DNA from: JAXGZG01 sp040771825
GTDB taxonomy: Bacteria > Bacillota > Sulfobacillia > Fermentithermobacillales > Fermentithermobacillaceae
Assembly: GCA_040771825.1 (NCBI GenBank)
Contig: JAXGZG010000001.1
Coordinates: 1-64,000, forward strand
Length of the DNA: 64,000 bases
Reading direction: 5' to 3'
A program made the translations under genes and the position numbers. Position 1 is the stretch's first letter; every line of letters begins with the position of its first letter. The notes under the pieces were generated by a model, which made no database searches, was not told the DNA's origin, and saw only the letters and a list, made by a program, of their open reading frames with translations. This document shows positions 26,445 through 34,135 of the stretch, piece after piece.

Positions 26445-27896
26445 CTAGATCGTCCGCTCAATCGTCCAGTTGCCATCAAGGTCAAGAGCGTGGGTTGCGC
26501 AAGCCATGCAAGGGTCAAATGAGCGGACTATGCGCCCCAGCGTTGGAAGAAGCAATTCAGGTTTGGGGACCCACGTGCCCACCAGAGCGCTCTCTGCAGG
26601 GCCTCTTGCCCCTCTAGCATCCTTGGGTGAGAAGTTCCACGCAGTAGGAGTGATGATGTCGTACCGCTCAACCTCACCTGTCTCCAAAGACACCTCGGCC
26701 CTGTGCAACAGGGGGCCCCGCATAGCCTCATTGATAGCCGTCACTGACTTTTTGATGGGCTTATCCTTCTGATGGATAGGCGGGGGGCCGGGGATCAACT
26801 TAGTCAGCCACTGGATGACTAGCTCCGCAATGCACTGCGTCTCTACGGTTCTAGCCACAATCCGGTCCATGCACGATGACCCGCCGTGATAGGTTCCTTG
26901 GATGAGCATGCGGGCAAGGGGTCCGCCTTCGTAGTGTCGTCCAGCATATTGGACCGATTGTACCCAAGTGTATGCGCCGGGTTTCTCCGGATCGGGTATC
27001 AGCTCGGTCGGGCCTTCCAACGGGAACTTGCTCTCGAATGGCTCAACTTCCCGCCGGGGCGCAACCGCATCAAACCAGCTGCTCGTGACGTCCTCCGAAA
27101 TGAGTCGCGGATCTGGGCGTGCCAACTTACCATCAATCACTATACCCGCAGGCCAGAGGGGCCGATCATTCTTGGAGCCAAATCTCCAAGCCCCAAACGA
27201 GAGAAAGCGTCCTTCCGTCTTGCCAATTCCATAGTAGTCGCCATAGGCGCCGGCGATGATCCCAGTATCGGGAACCATCTTGGTTTGCACGAACTCCAAG
27301 ATATTGCGGGCTAGAGAGAGTGCGCTGGCTACCCTATCGGCGGTAGGTGCTACTGAGACGCCGCCGTGCATGAAACTGTGTTGATGGGGTGCCTTGCCAC
27401 CGAACAAGGCCAGGAGTTGGTGACTCTCTTGAGCGGCCTTTATGCCGTCAAGGCTGTGGCTCGCCAGCCGCTGGTTATCTTGTTGGCTCAAGCGCATGTC
27501 AGTCAAATCTTGCCCGTGGTAAGGGGGACGGTCCGGCATGACCACGAAATCCGGCAAGCTGAAGAGGTAGAAGTGGCGTATGTGGTTCTGCAGGAAGTCT
27601 GAGGCGAGCATGACATTCCTCAGGTACTGGGCATTTTCGGAGAGCTCGTTGTCATACACCTCATCCACAAGATAACTGGCTACCGCTCCGTGGGCAAGCG
27701 AGCAGATCCCGCACACCCTCTGAGTCAGGTATACGGCATCGGTTATGTGACGACCGCGCATAATCCACTCGTACCCACGGAACATTGTGCTGCTGGCTTT
27801 GGCCTCAACTATCCTCCGGTCTTTCAAGGTGACTTCCATGGACAGAAGACCGCTCAGACGGGTGACAGGACTGAACATCACCGTTTCTTGGCTCAT
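26445..27896 (-). CDS. NiFe hydrogenase large subunit
   Basis: Carries the NiFe(CN)2CO site. Both cysteine pairs are present: RVCGICSLAH near residue 62 and DPCMACATH near the C-terminus, followed by a 14-residue tail expected to be removed by the maturation protease. 483 residues from ATG 27896, which has GAAGGAA upstream and overlaps the small-subunit stop (ATGA). No diaphorase or membrane cytochrome gene is adjacent, so electron partner and physiological direction are not visible. Confidence 0.93.
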   Translation of the reverse strand: MSQETVMFSPVTRLSGLLSMEVTLKDRRIVEAKASSTMFRGYEWIMRGRHITDAVYLTQRVCGICSLAHGAVASYLVDEVYDNELSENAQYLRNVMLASDFLQNHIRHFYLFSLPDFVVMPDRPPYHGQDLTDMRLSQQDNQRLASHSLDGIKAAQESHQLLALFGGKAPHQHSFMHGGVSVAPTADRVASALSLARNILEFVQTKMVPDTGIIAGAYGDYYGIGKTEGRFLSFGAWRFGSKNDRPLWPAGIVIDGKLARPDPRLISEDVTSSWFDAVAPRREVEPFESKFPLEGPTELIPDPEKPGAYTWVQSVQYAGRHYEGGPLARMLIQGTYHGGSSCMDRIVARTVETQCIAELVIQWLTKLIPGPPPIHQKDKPIKKSVTAINEAMRGPLLHRAEVSLETGEVERYDIITPTAWNFSPKDARGARGPAESALVGTWVPKPELLLPTLGRIVRSFDPCMACATHALDLDGNWTIERTI

Positions 27897-28831
27897 GATC
27901 GGTTTCCTTCTTTCGCTGGCATAGGCTGGAAAAATGGTGTTGAGCCATCGGGAAAATCCGGATTGGTGCAACCGATGCACGGAGTGTTGGCCTTAACGGG
28001 CCAGCTTACGTGGTTCATCCATAGTCGATACGGGCAGTCCGCGCCCGTCTTGGGTCCGACGCACCCTAGGGAGAACATGCACTCGATATCCCCGAGTTTC
28101 TGGGCAAATTGGTCTTTGTCAAAATATGAGCGCCGCTGGCAGTGGCGGTGGATTGTGAATCCGTAGAACAAGGTAGGACGTCCGTGGTCATCCAGTTCTG
28201 GGCGGCCATACATCATGAGGTGGCCTAGGGTTCCCACAAACCAATCTGGGTTTACGGGGCATCCGCTGACGTTGATGACCTCGCGGCTGAGAATCTGGCT
28301 AACGGCTACACTTCCGCTGATGTTTGGCCTTGCCGCGGTTGGCCCACCGAAACTGGCGCAAGTGCCCAGGGCTATGACGTGTTGAGCGGTAGGCCCGAGG
28401 GTCGTCACTGCCTCCAGCGCAGTTATGGGACGGTCTTCGGTGCGCGCGATGGAGTTGAACAGCCCGCCGTTTCTGGTGGGGACGGCGCCCTCGACAACAA
28501 GCGTATATCTGCCCCGATAGTAGGTGGCCGCCTGGCTAAGGATGCTCAGCGCTTGTTTGCCTTGAGCAGCCATGAAGGTGTTGCTGTAGAGGAGGTCAAT
28601 CATGTCTTCGAGAACTTGGGTCAGGTAGGGATACGTGGTGCCCATGAACGCGATGTTGTTGTCTCCACTGTCGTTGGTCTCTATCCAGATTACAGGTAGT
28701 TTCCTGCTGGTCGTGGCCCGCCTGTAAGCGGCGACAGTCTCCAGGACCGCTTTGGAAAGCTCATGGTCACCATGGGCGGTCCCATCCGCAAGAAGGCCCC
28801 GGCACATGTCTACAAACTGGTTCTGCTCCAT
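27893..28831 (-). CDS. NiFe hydrogenase small subunit with atypical proximal-cluster region
   Basis: Electron-transfer subunit. Recognisable parts: VIWIETNDSGDNNIAFMG near residue 50, YTLVVEGAVPTRNGG, ALGTCASFGG, NVSGCPVNPDW, then His/Cys residues for the medial and distal clusters (HRHCQRRSYF, CMFSLGCVGPKTGADCPY, CIGCTNPDFPDG). There is no Tat signal, so the enzyme is cytoplasmic. The usual first proximal-cluster motif CxGC is replaced by DSGDN, leaving two of four usual cysteines. ATG 28831 has AGGAG at good distance; ATG 28837 is an alternative. Confidence 0.88.
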   Translation of the reverse strand: MEQNQFVDMCRGLLADGTAHGDHELSKAVLETVAAYRRATTSRKLPVIWIETNDSGDNNIAFMGTTYPYLTQVLEDMIDLLYSNTFMAAQGKQALSILSQAATYYRGRYTLVVEGAVPTRNGGLFNSIARTEDRPITALEAVTTLGPTAQHVIALGTCASFGGPTAARPNISGSVAVSQILSREVINVSGCPVNPDWFVGTLGHLMMYGRPELDDHGRPTLFYGFTIHRHCQRRSYFDKDQFAQKLGDIECMFSLGCVGPKTGADCPYRLWMNHVSWPVKANTPCIGCTNPDFPDGSTPFFQPMPAKEGNRS

Positions 28832-28890
28832 CGCCATGCTCCTCCGTTCTAGGCATCATATGTAGCATGGATACATAACTTGACATAACC

Positions 28891-29466
28891 ATGAAGAATC
28901 ATGTTATTGACGTTCTTGTATTGGGGCTTGGCAACCCGCTCATGGGTGACGACGGTGTTGGTGCCGCCGTCATAGACGAGCTATTGAATGCCCGATGGCC
29001 GGATGGGGTGATGATACTGAATGCCTCTGGGAGCGCCCTATGGTTCCTGGACGAAATCGCCCGGTCTCGCAGTCTGATAGTTGTCGATGCTACGCTGGCC
29101 GGGGGCAAGCCCGGGTCAATTTATCGCCTGGTTTTGAGTGAAGTTAGGCGGACGGATCGGGCGCAAATCGGCCAACTCTGTGAACCTCCATGCTGCCGGC
29201 AGGCTCGGCATGAGTCAATGTCAGGCGATGATGGCACGGCTGGAGTGTCTGGCTTCTCCCTGCAGGATTCTCACAGTCTGCCATTGACCTCCGTAGTCTA
29301 CCTGGCCAGGACACTGACAGGTTTTCCGAAGGAAGTCGTTGTGTTCGGCGTGGAGCCGCGATACGTTGGGACAAATATTGGGTTGTCAGATGTTGTGAAG
29401 GATGCGGTCTCTAAGGTGGTACGGGAGGTGCGGGAGGAGATGACCAGGAACCTTGATCGGCACTAG
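28891..29466 (+). CDS. Hydrogenase maturation protease (HyaD/HycI type)
   Basis: Nickel-dependent endopeptidase that trims the large-subunit C-terminus. N-terminal VLVLGLGNPLMGDDGVGAAV with the metal Glu/Asp positions, IVVDATLAGGKPGS, and the C-terminal FGVEPRYVG. A glycine/serine-rich insert (residues 95-130) carries a CC pair. Divergent from the structural genes across a 54-base gap. Confidence 0.88.
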   Translation: MKNHVIDVLVLGLGNPLMGDDGVGAAVIDELLNARWPDGVMILNASGSALWFLDEIARSRSLIVVDATLAGGKPGSIYRLVLSEVRRTDRAQIGQLCEPPCCRQARHESMSGDDGTAGVSGFSLQDSHSLPLTSVVYLARTLTGFPKEVVVFGVEPRYVGTNIGLSDVVKDAVSKVVREVREEMTRNLDRH

Positions 29467-29653
29467 ACAGGGGCACCTACCCTCAAAACCCTTCGCGTCA
29501 GAATCACCGAACCGTGCAGTGAGGGTTGCAGGCGAGCAACTTTCGGATTTGTGCCGCAGGAGAACATCACTATTACCAGCGAAATGTGGTAACGAATCCA
29601 AAGGTTCGCGAAGCACCCTTGGTCTTGGCTTCAATGACGGAGGATGAAGCAAG

Positions 29654-29992
29654 ATGGAACACCGCATTTTGAAGCGCGGGCAGATTGACTCCCACCTTAA
29701 CGGCGTTTTTGAACATCCGCTGACACTGGTGGTAGCTGCCATGGGTTACGGCAAAACTACGGCAGTGAAAGATTTCCTTGATCGACAGAAGACAAGATAC
29801 GCTTGGTTGTCGGTGGAAAGTGATGAAACGTCGGCGCATTCCATCTGGCACTCCTTCACCAGGCAGCTTGCCAAGGTTGAGCCGGAGTTTGGCGGCCGGC
29901 TGAACACCTTAGGTTTTCCCACCGATGCGCCGCACCGGGACAGGGTTCTTGACCTTATTGAAGATTACACCTATCTGACCAACAGCATTTAG
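29654..29992 (+). pseudogene. 5' half of a MalT/LuxR-type regulator split by the integrated element
   Basis: N-terminal STAND ATPase of a MalT-like regulator: Walker A AAMGYGKTTAV, YAWLSVESDETSAHSIWHSF. The frame runs into attL and stops at 29990-29992. Its continuation is at 47121: AAC ACC ATT TTG gives NTILVIDDYHFVHAPELDE, the expected Walker B region. ATG 29654 is preceded by GGAGGATGAAG. The gene was intact at this point before integration. Confidence 0.88.
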
Positions 29993-31685
29993 GATTCGCT
30001 ATATCTTCAATCGGGACAATTCCCCGAACCTCTAAACGGTCTGGATATACCCACAGCTTAACCTGTAACCTGTCAAGCAGTTCCTCCCAGGTTACTACTC
30101 TCTGTGGGAACCCGACCGTTAAATGTTTTTCATCGTGAACCTTCACAAAGGCAATATTTTCAGTAATTTTATCGTCATCCGGCTGGTATCGGACATCAAA
30201 CAGTTCCTCTTCAATCGCTTCTTTCACAACAGCAATATTCTGCTCCAGCTTTGTGAGGTTTTCCATCTCCGGCCAGTAATGCTCATAACGCCTGCGGACA
30301 GCAAGCTCTTGCTCCTTCAATTCATTGATTTGCCGCTTATAATCTTCGTGAGATAAAGCCCCGTCAACATAGACAGTAGCGAGCCTTTTCTGCTTTTCCT
30401 GCAGTTGCGAAATCTGCTCCGATATTGGAGAAAGCAGGGTTTCTAGCTCTTCTTTCCGGCGTTCCAGCGAACCGACGTACTCCTCGATGGCTTTCCGCAT
30501 CTGGTCTTTGTCTTGAAGCATATCAATAAGCCGTTTTTTGACTTCTGCAGTAACTGCTTCGCCGTCAAGCACAGGGCTGTCGCATTTCGGGCTGCCGTCA
30601 AGGTGGTACTGTTTCAATTTCCCGTTGCACTTGAAAACCAGCTTTGTGCCCTTGTTATACATAGCATCGTGAAACGAGCGCTGACAGACACCGCAGAAGA
30701 TACGACCGGCAAGTATCGGCTTGGGTCTCTTGCGGTTAAACCCGCCTCTGGACTGCACTCTCTTCTCCTGCGCTTTCTCCCAGAGCATCTTGTCAATTAT
30801 CGGCGGGAAGTCTACCTCAAACCACCCATCAGTTTTTTCCTTCTTTATTTTTTCGACCTGTTCTGGACTGACCTGCATTTTATCACCCCTCCAGAGATAA
30901 TTTGTCCCGGCGTAAACGGTGTGAGTAAGAATACGCTGGACAGTAGCGTCGCTCCAATAAGCCTGCATTTTCCCAGCGCGCCCTTTTCGAGTTTTGCGAA
31001 ATTGGTTAGGCGTAGGTATACCGAGTTCAGTCAGCTTTTCGGCAATCCGCACCATACCCAAAGGCCGTCCTGACTCGTCTCCATAGACGTACCATTGGAA
31101 AATAAGCTTAACTATCTTGGCTTCATCTTCTCGAATTACCCACTCTTCCTTTTCGTCATCCCACCTGTAGCCGAACGGTTGAGAGCCGCCGGAATACTTG
31201 CCTGCTTTTGCCAGCTTTTTCTTGCCGGTCACCGTCCTTAATTTGATAACTTCCCTTTCATACTCCGCAAAAGTGGCAAGGATGTTAGACTGCAGCTTAC
31301 CTTCAGGAGTGTCGTCGTTAGACCCCTGCACGAAAATAAAGCCGTCTCCTTTAAGGCCGCACCGCCTTACTTTTCGGGCTTCGTCCCGCAGGGCGGCAAA
31401 AAGGGCAAGAGAGCGGGAAAGCCTGTCTTGACGGTAGACGAAGATAGCGTCGTATTCTCCCGCTTGGTATTTCTCCCAAAGCTGATGGAGCACTGGTCTC
31501 GCATCAATCCCCAGTGCTCCGCTGTAGCCGTCTTCTTTGAATACGTCTTCTTCTGTAACGTGGTAACCGCGCCTTTTTGCTTCCTCCATGCAGATTTCCG
31601 CTTGGGTATCGAGAGAAGTCCCTTCTGCTTGGTCTTCTGTGGAAACTCTGCAAAGGACAGCGGCACGCTTCAGCAGCCCTTTCAT
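29955..31685 (-). CDS. Large serine recombinase / integrase
   Basis: 576 residues. Resolvase-type catalytic domain with the nucleophile Ser in AAVLCRVSTEDQ and YRQDRLSRSL; recombinase domain (QPFGYRWDDE to AGTNYLW); zinc ribbon with CGVCQRSFHDAMYNKG and KCDSP; a long coiled coil (RRKEELETLLSPISEQISQLQ); and a C-terminal segment. The 3' end crosses attL, so the last eight residues and the stop come from the host gene. It catalyses insertion at attB and, with a directionality factor not identified here, excision. ATG 31685. Confidence 0.95.
   Translation of the reverse strand: MKGLLKRAAVLCRVSTEDQAEGTSLDTQAEICMEEAKRRGYHVTEEDVFKEDGYSGALGIDARPVLHQLWEKYQAGEYDAIFVYRQDRLSRSLALFAALRDEARKVRRCGLKGDGFIFVQGSNDDTPEGKLQSNILATFAEYEREVIKLRTVTGKKKLAKAGKYSGGSQPFGYRWDDEKEEWVIREDEAKIVKLIFQWYVYGDESGRPLGMVRIAEKLTELGIPTPNQFRKTRKGRAGKMQAYWSDATVQRILTHTVYAGTNYLWRGDKMQVSPEQVEKIKKEKTDGWFEVDFPPIIDKMLWEKAQEKRVQSRGGFNRKRPKPILAGRIFCGVCQRSFHDAMYNKGTKLVFKCNGKLKQYHLDGSPKCDSPVLDGEAVTAEVKKRLIDMLQDKDQMRKAIEEYVGSLERRKEELETLLSPISEQISQLQEKQKRLATVYVDGALSHEDYKRQINELKEQELAVRRRYEHYWPEMENLTKLEQNIAVVKEAIEEELFDVRYQPDDDKITENIAFVKVHDEKHLTVGFPQRVVTWEELLDRLQVKLWVYPDRLEVRGIVPIEDIANPKCCWSDRCNLQ
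29971..29999. other. attL of the integrative element
   Basis: Chromosomal side CTATCTGACC, shared core AACA (29981-29984), element arm ATTTAGGATTCGC (29987-29999). The probable exchanged dinucleotide is AA (29981-29982), the centre of the reconstructed attP palindrome. Confidence 0.8.
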
Positions 31686-31709
31686 TGCATCACCTACTAT
31701 TACAATTGA

Positions 31710-32477
31710 CTAACTAAGCAATAACGGAGTTATTGCAAATGTAGCGATTATATAAGAAACAACGATACATACCACAATCCCTACTACCCAGAACAATAGT
31801 GAATGATTTTGTTTGGAACGTGCATAATACCAAAGACCTACCAGCGATAAACCTAATAAAATCAGAAAAGTGATTATTCCTGGCCAGAATACAGATGCGG
31901 TAACTGCAATAGAACGGGAAGATAAATCTTCATTTGTTTCATTCTCCCCATTAGTCGCTTTTTCTGTTTGTGTAACAGTCGGGTCAACAGTGTCGAGAAA
32001 TTCATTGTATGTTTCAATGTAATCCTTAATCTCCCAATGCTCGTCATTGATACCAATGTTACTGCCACCCAATAAACTTGTTACCCGTTGTCCTTCAATG
32101 ACTGCAATACAGTTAAGGTCAAATGTGACATGTGGATTGTCATTATCATCATTTCTTAAAAACAGAAGCAATTCTGTGTTGGTTTCCGGTAGAGCATGAA
32201 CACTACCCATCCAACCGTAAACACGATTTTTCTTCCCAGTAAACACTATTTCTGGTTCGGAATATTCACCTTTTAGAACCCGGTCTACCAAAACAGTAAA
32301 TGTTCTTTCTTCTTCCACTTCGTTACTACTAATGACTTTTCCGGTCAAAATAAGTGTGGAGTTAGAAATTACATTTTCTGGGCTACCAGCTACTAAACGT
32401 GCTTGGGCTACAGACACAAAGATGGTCATTACCGATATCGCAATAATAACTATTCTTAATAGTTTTGATTTAAGCAT
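31710..32477 (-). CDS. Secreted/membrane protein of unknown function
   Basis: 255 residues. N-terminal signal peptide (LLRIVIIAISVMTIFVSVAQA), an extracytoplasmic domain of about 160 residues (LILTGKVISSNEVEEERTF), an acidic linker with TEKATNGENETNEDL, and two C-terminal membrane spans (ITFLILLGLSLVGLWYY and LLFWVVGIVVCIVVSYII). The layout resembles proteins with a surface domain tethered to the membrane. Not recognised. Distinctly AT-rich compared with the chromosome, which fits transfer. Confidence 0.75.
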   Translation of the reverse strand: MLKSKLLRIVIIAISVMTIFVSVAQARLVAGSPENVISNSTLILTGKVISSNEVEEERTFTVLVDRVLKGEYSEPEIVFTGKKNRVYGWMGSVHALPETNTELLLFLRNDDNDNPHVTFDLNCIAVIEGQRVTSLLGGSNIGINDEHWEIKDYIETYNEFLDTVDPTVTQTEKATNGENETNEDLSSRSIAVTASVFWPGIITFLILLGLSLVGLWYYARSKQNHSLLFWVVGIVVCIVVSYIIATFAITPLLLS

Positions 32478-32513
32478 TCAAACACCCCCTAATTGATAAG
32501 ACGAGAGGAACCA

Positions 32514-33053
32514 TTATTTGGTTCCCATATCAAAATAAATCGGTATCTTTAAGGTGTTTCCCGCTTTGATACAGTGAGGGTCGGTAATGTTGTTAAGTTT
32601 CAGAACCTGTTTAGCATACCATTCATAATTCATTCTGAAATGCTCATTCATAAAGTACGGGTTGATAATGTCAACCAGCGTATCTCCTGGCTGAATGGTT
32701 ATTTCCCTTATCTCCTTTAACTCCCATACATCATCGGGACGGTTTGAAATATTTATACCGCTGGGTATGCCTACTTTATCGGGGTCAAAATATTCTTCGG
32801 GTGGTATTACCTTGTATCCGTACTTAACGACATACCAAACACCAGTAATTTTGTTAATATACCTTCCTGTTTGTTCATCATAAATATATCCCTCAAGCGG
32901 TTCAACCTTTTCCTCAGATAAGATTTTTCCGGCGGCATCAACTGTAACTTTACTACCGTCCGGCAATATTTTCTCTCGTGTCTCTACTTCTCCACAGCCA
33001 GCAAGGCTGATAATTGCCAGTCCTAACACAAGTAAAAGACTTATGCGTTTCAA
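32514..33053 (-). CDS. Lipoprotein with C-terminal LysM-like domain
   Basis: Lipoprotein signal ending SLAGC, a short region with EGYIYDEQTGRYINKITG, and a C-terminal LysM-like domain (ITIQPGDTLVDI, then ILKLNN-type segment VLKLNNITDPHCIKAGNTL). LysM domains bind peptidoglycan. TTG 33053 (MKRISLLLVL) is chosen because GAGGTGG lies just upstream and it gives a proper signal peptide; the longer frame to 33146 adds 31 non-signal residues. Probably transcribed with the membrane gene that follows. Confidence 0.75.
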   Translation of the reverse strand: MKRISLLLVLGLAIISLAGCGEVETREKILPDGSKVTVDAAGKILSEEKVEPLEGYIYDEQTGRYINKITGVWYVVKYGYKVIPPEEYFDPDKVGIPSGINISNRPDDVWELKEIREITIQPGDTLVDIINPYFMNEHFRMNYEWYAKQVLKLNNITDPHCIKAGNTLKIPIYFDMGTK

Positions 33054-33253
33054 CTGTACCACCTCGGGCAAACAATTTTCCAATTTACATTTTACTACAA
33101 ATAAAGGGTTACCCTCAATGAGTATATCCCGTTTTTCCTTTTTCAAAAAAAGTTGCTTATGCCCTCCGGAGTATAAATATATTGAAGAAAAAAGTTCCGT
33201 AGGGCATAGAGTCGTATAATTGGTTGTAATTTGAGAAAAAGCAAGAGTAAAGC

Positions 33254-33286
33254 GAGAGTGCCGCTGTTTTCCTATGCGGCACTCTC
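33254..33286. terminator. Hairpin at the 3' end of the coiled-coil gene
   Basis: GAGAGTGCCGC (33254-33264) pairs perfectly with GCGGCACTCTC (33276-33286). The T-rich side (ATTTCCTTCCTTTC) is on the plus strand; on the minus strand the tail is GCTTTACTC. It overlaps the stop of the minus-strand gene. Probably bidirectional. Confidence 0.6.
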
Positions 33287-33664
33287 ATTTCCTTCCTTTC
33301 CCGAAGTCTCTTCCTTTTTTCTTTCTACTCTGTAACGGGCAATTTCCTCTTCCACTTTAGCGATTTTTTCCCTGTAAAACTCAATCCGCAGTTTCTGCTC
33401 CGCCAGCTTCAATTCCAGCTTATCAATTGTTAACTGGTCGGCTCCAGCCTGCATTGCTTCAGTGTACTCTACTGCGTACTTATCCTGCATCTGCACCGCA
33501 TAAGAAAGGTTAGCGCGGTAAGTCGCCCGTCTCTTCTGCAGCTCCTGCAGTTTAAGGTCTTGTTCCTTACCCTCTGCGGAAACAGTAAACTCAACCTTCA
33601 TTTTTTCCGTCTCCTCTTTCTTAGATTTTTGGACTGTTTGATTATTACCCGCCATTTTACTCAT
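33272..33664 (-). CDS. Small coiled-coil protein of the element
   Basis: 130 residues, highly charged, with a long predicted helix (LKLQELQKRRATYRANLSYA, then KLELKLAEQKLRIEFYREKI). No family recognised; no membrane span. Its start overlaps the stop of the upstream small gene (33657-33664), so they are translationally coupled. Confidence 0.65.
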   Translation of the reverse strand: MSKMAGNNQTVQKSKKEETEKMKVEFTVSAEGKEQDLKLQELQKRRATYRANLSYAVQMQDKYAVEYTEAMQAGADQLTIDKLELKLAEQKLRIEFYREKIAKVEEEIARYRVERKKEETSGKEGNESAA

Positions 33665-33923
33665 CCTCCTTTTTTACCTCTCGTTCCAAAATTTTCTTCA
33701 GCCGAGATAGAGCAGTGTTCACATCACCGCCGGAATTCTTAAAGCGGCTGTAGACGCAGCCCAACTCATAAACCAGAGAAGCTGGAGCCTCTTTTACGAG
33801 CATCTCCAGCTTCCGTTCCGCAACCTTAATACAGTTTTCTTGTTCCGGGATGTCTCCGGTTTGTTTCAAACAGTGGATGATTTCCCTCACTTTCTTTTTG
33901 GCTTCTCTCTTGTTCAACGGCAT
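33657..33923 (-). CDS. Small helical protein of the element
   Basis: 88 residues from ATG 33923 (MPLNKREAKKKVREIIHCLK), all helical in appearance, basic N-terminus and acidic C-terminus. Not recognised. AAGGAG precedes the start closely; a TTG at 33926 is an alternative. Divergent from the replication gene at 34136, so the 33924-34135 stretch probably holds promoters for both. Confidence 0.6.
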   Translation of the reverse strand: MPLNKREAKKKVREIIHCLKQTGDIPEQENCIKVAERKLEMLVKEAPASLVYELGCVYSRFKNSGGDVNTALSRLKKILEREVKKEDE

Positions 33924-34045
33924 CAACTCCTTATCTGTTAAATATTTCCATCTGCTTAATTATATTATAATGTACATCTATGTAAATTTAAAGAGGGAAC
34001 CAAAAATTTTGTCAAAATTTGTCTTTTTCTTTTTTTCGTACACTC

Positions 34046-34099
34046 TTTGATCAAAGGTCAAAAATTTTGAGCTTCTTATTGAAAGCTGCAGAGGTCAAA
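34046..34099. promoter_or_regulatory. GGTCAAA/TTTGAGC motifs upstream of the replication gene
   Basis: TTTGATCAAA (34046-34055), GGTCAAA (34056-34062), TTTGAGC (34066-34072) and GGTCAAA (34093-34099) lie 37-90 bases before the gene start. The same motifs recur after the gene. They may be operators or iteron-like sites. A TATAAT at 34101-34106 (gTATAATatt) could be a -10 box. Confidence 0.55.
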
Positions 34100-34135
34100 T
34101 GTATAATATTACCATAGGCAGAGGAGGTTTTAAGT

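Noticed and set aside
33927..34135. Small plus-strand gene of 66 residues in the AT-rich region
   Set aside because: Low-complexity, phenylalanine-rich translation without ribosome site; better explained as the divergent promoter region.
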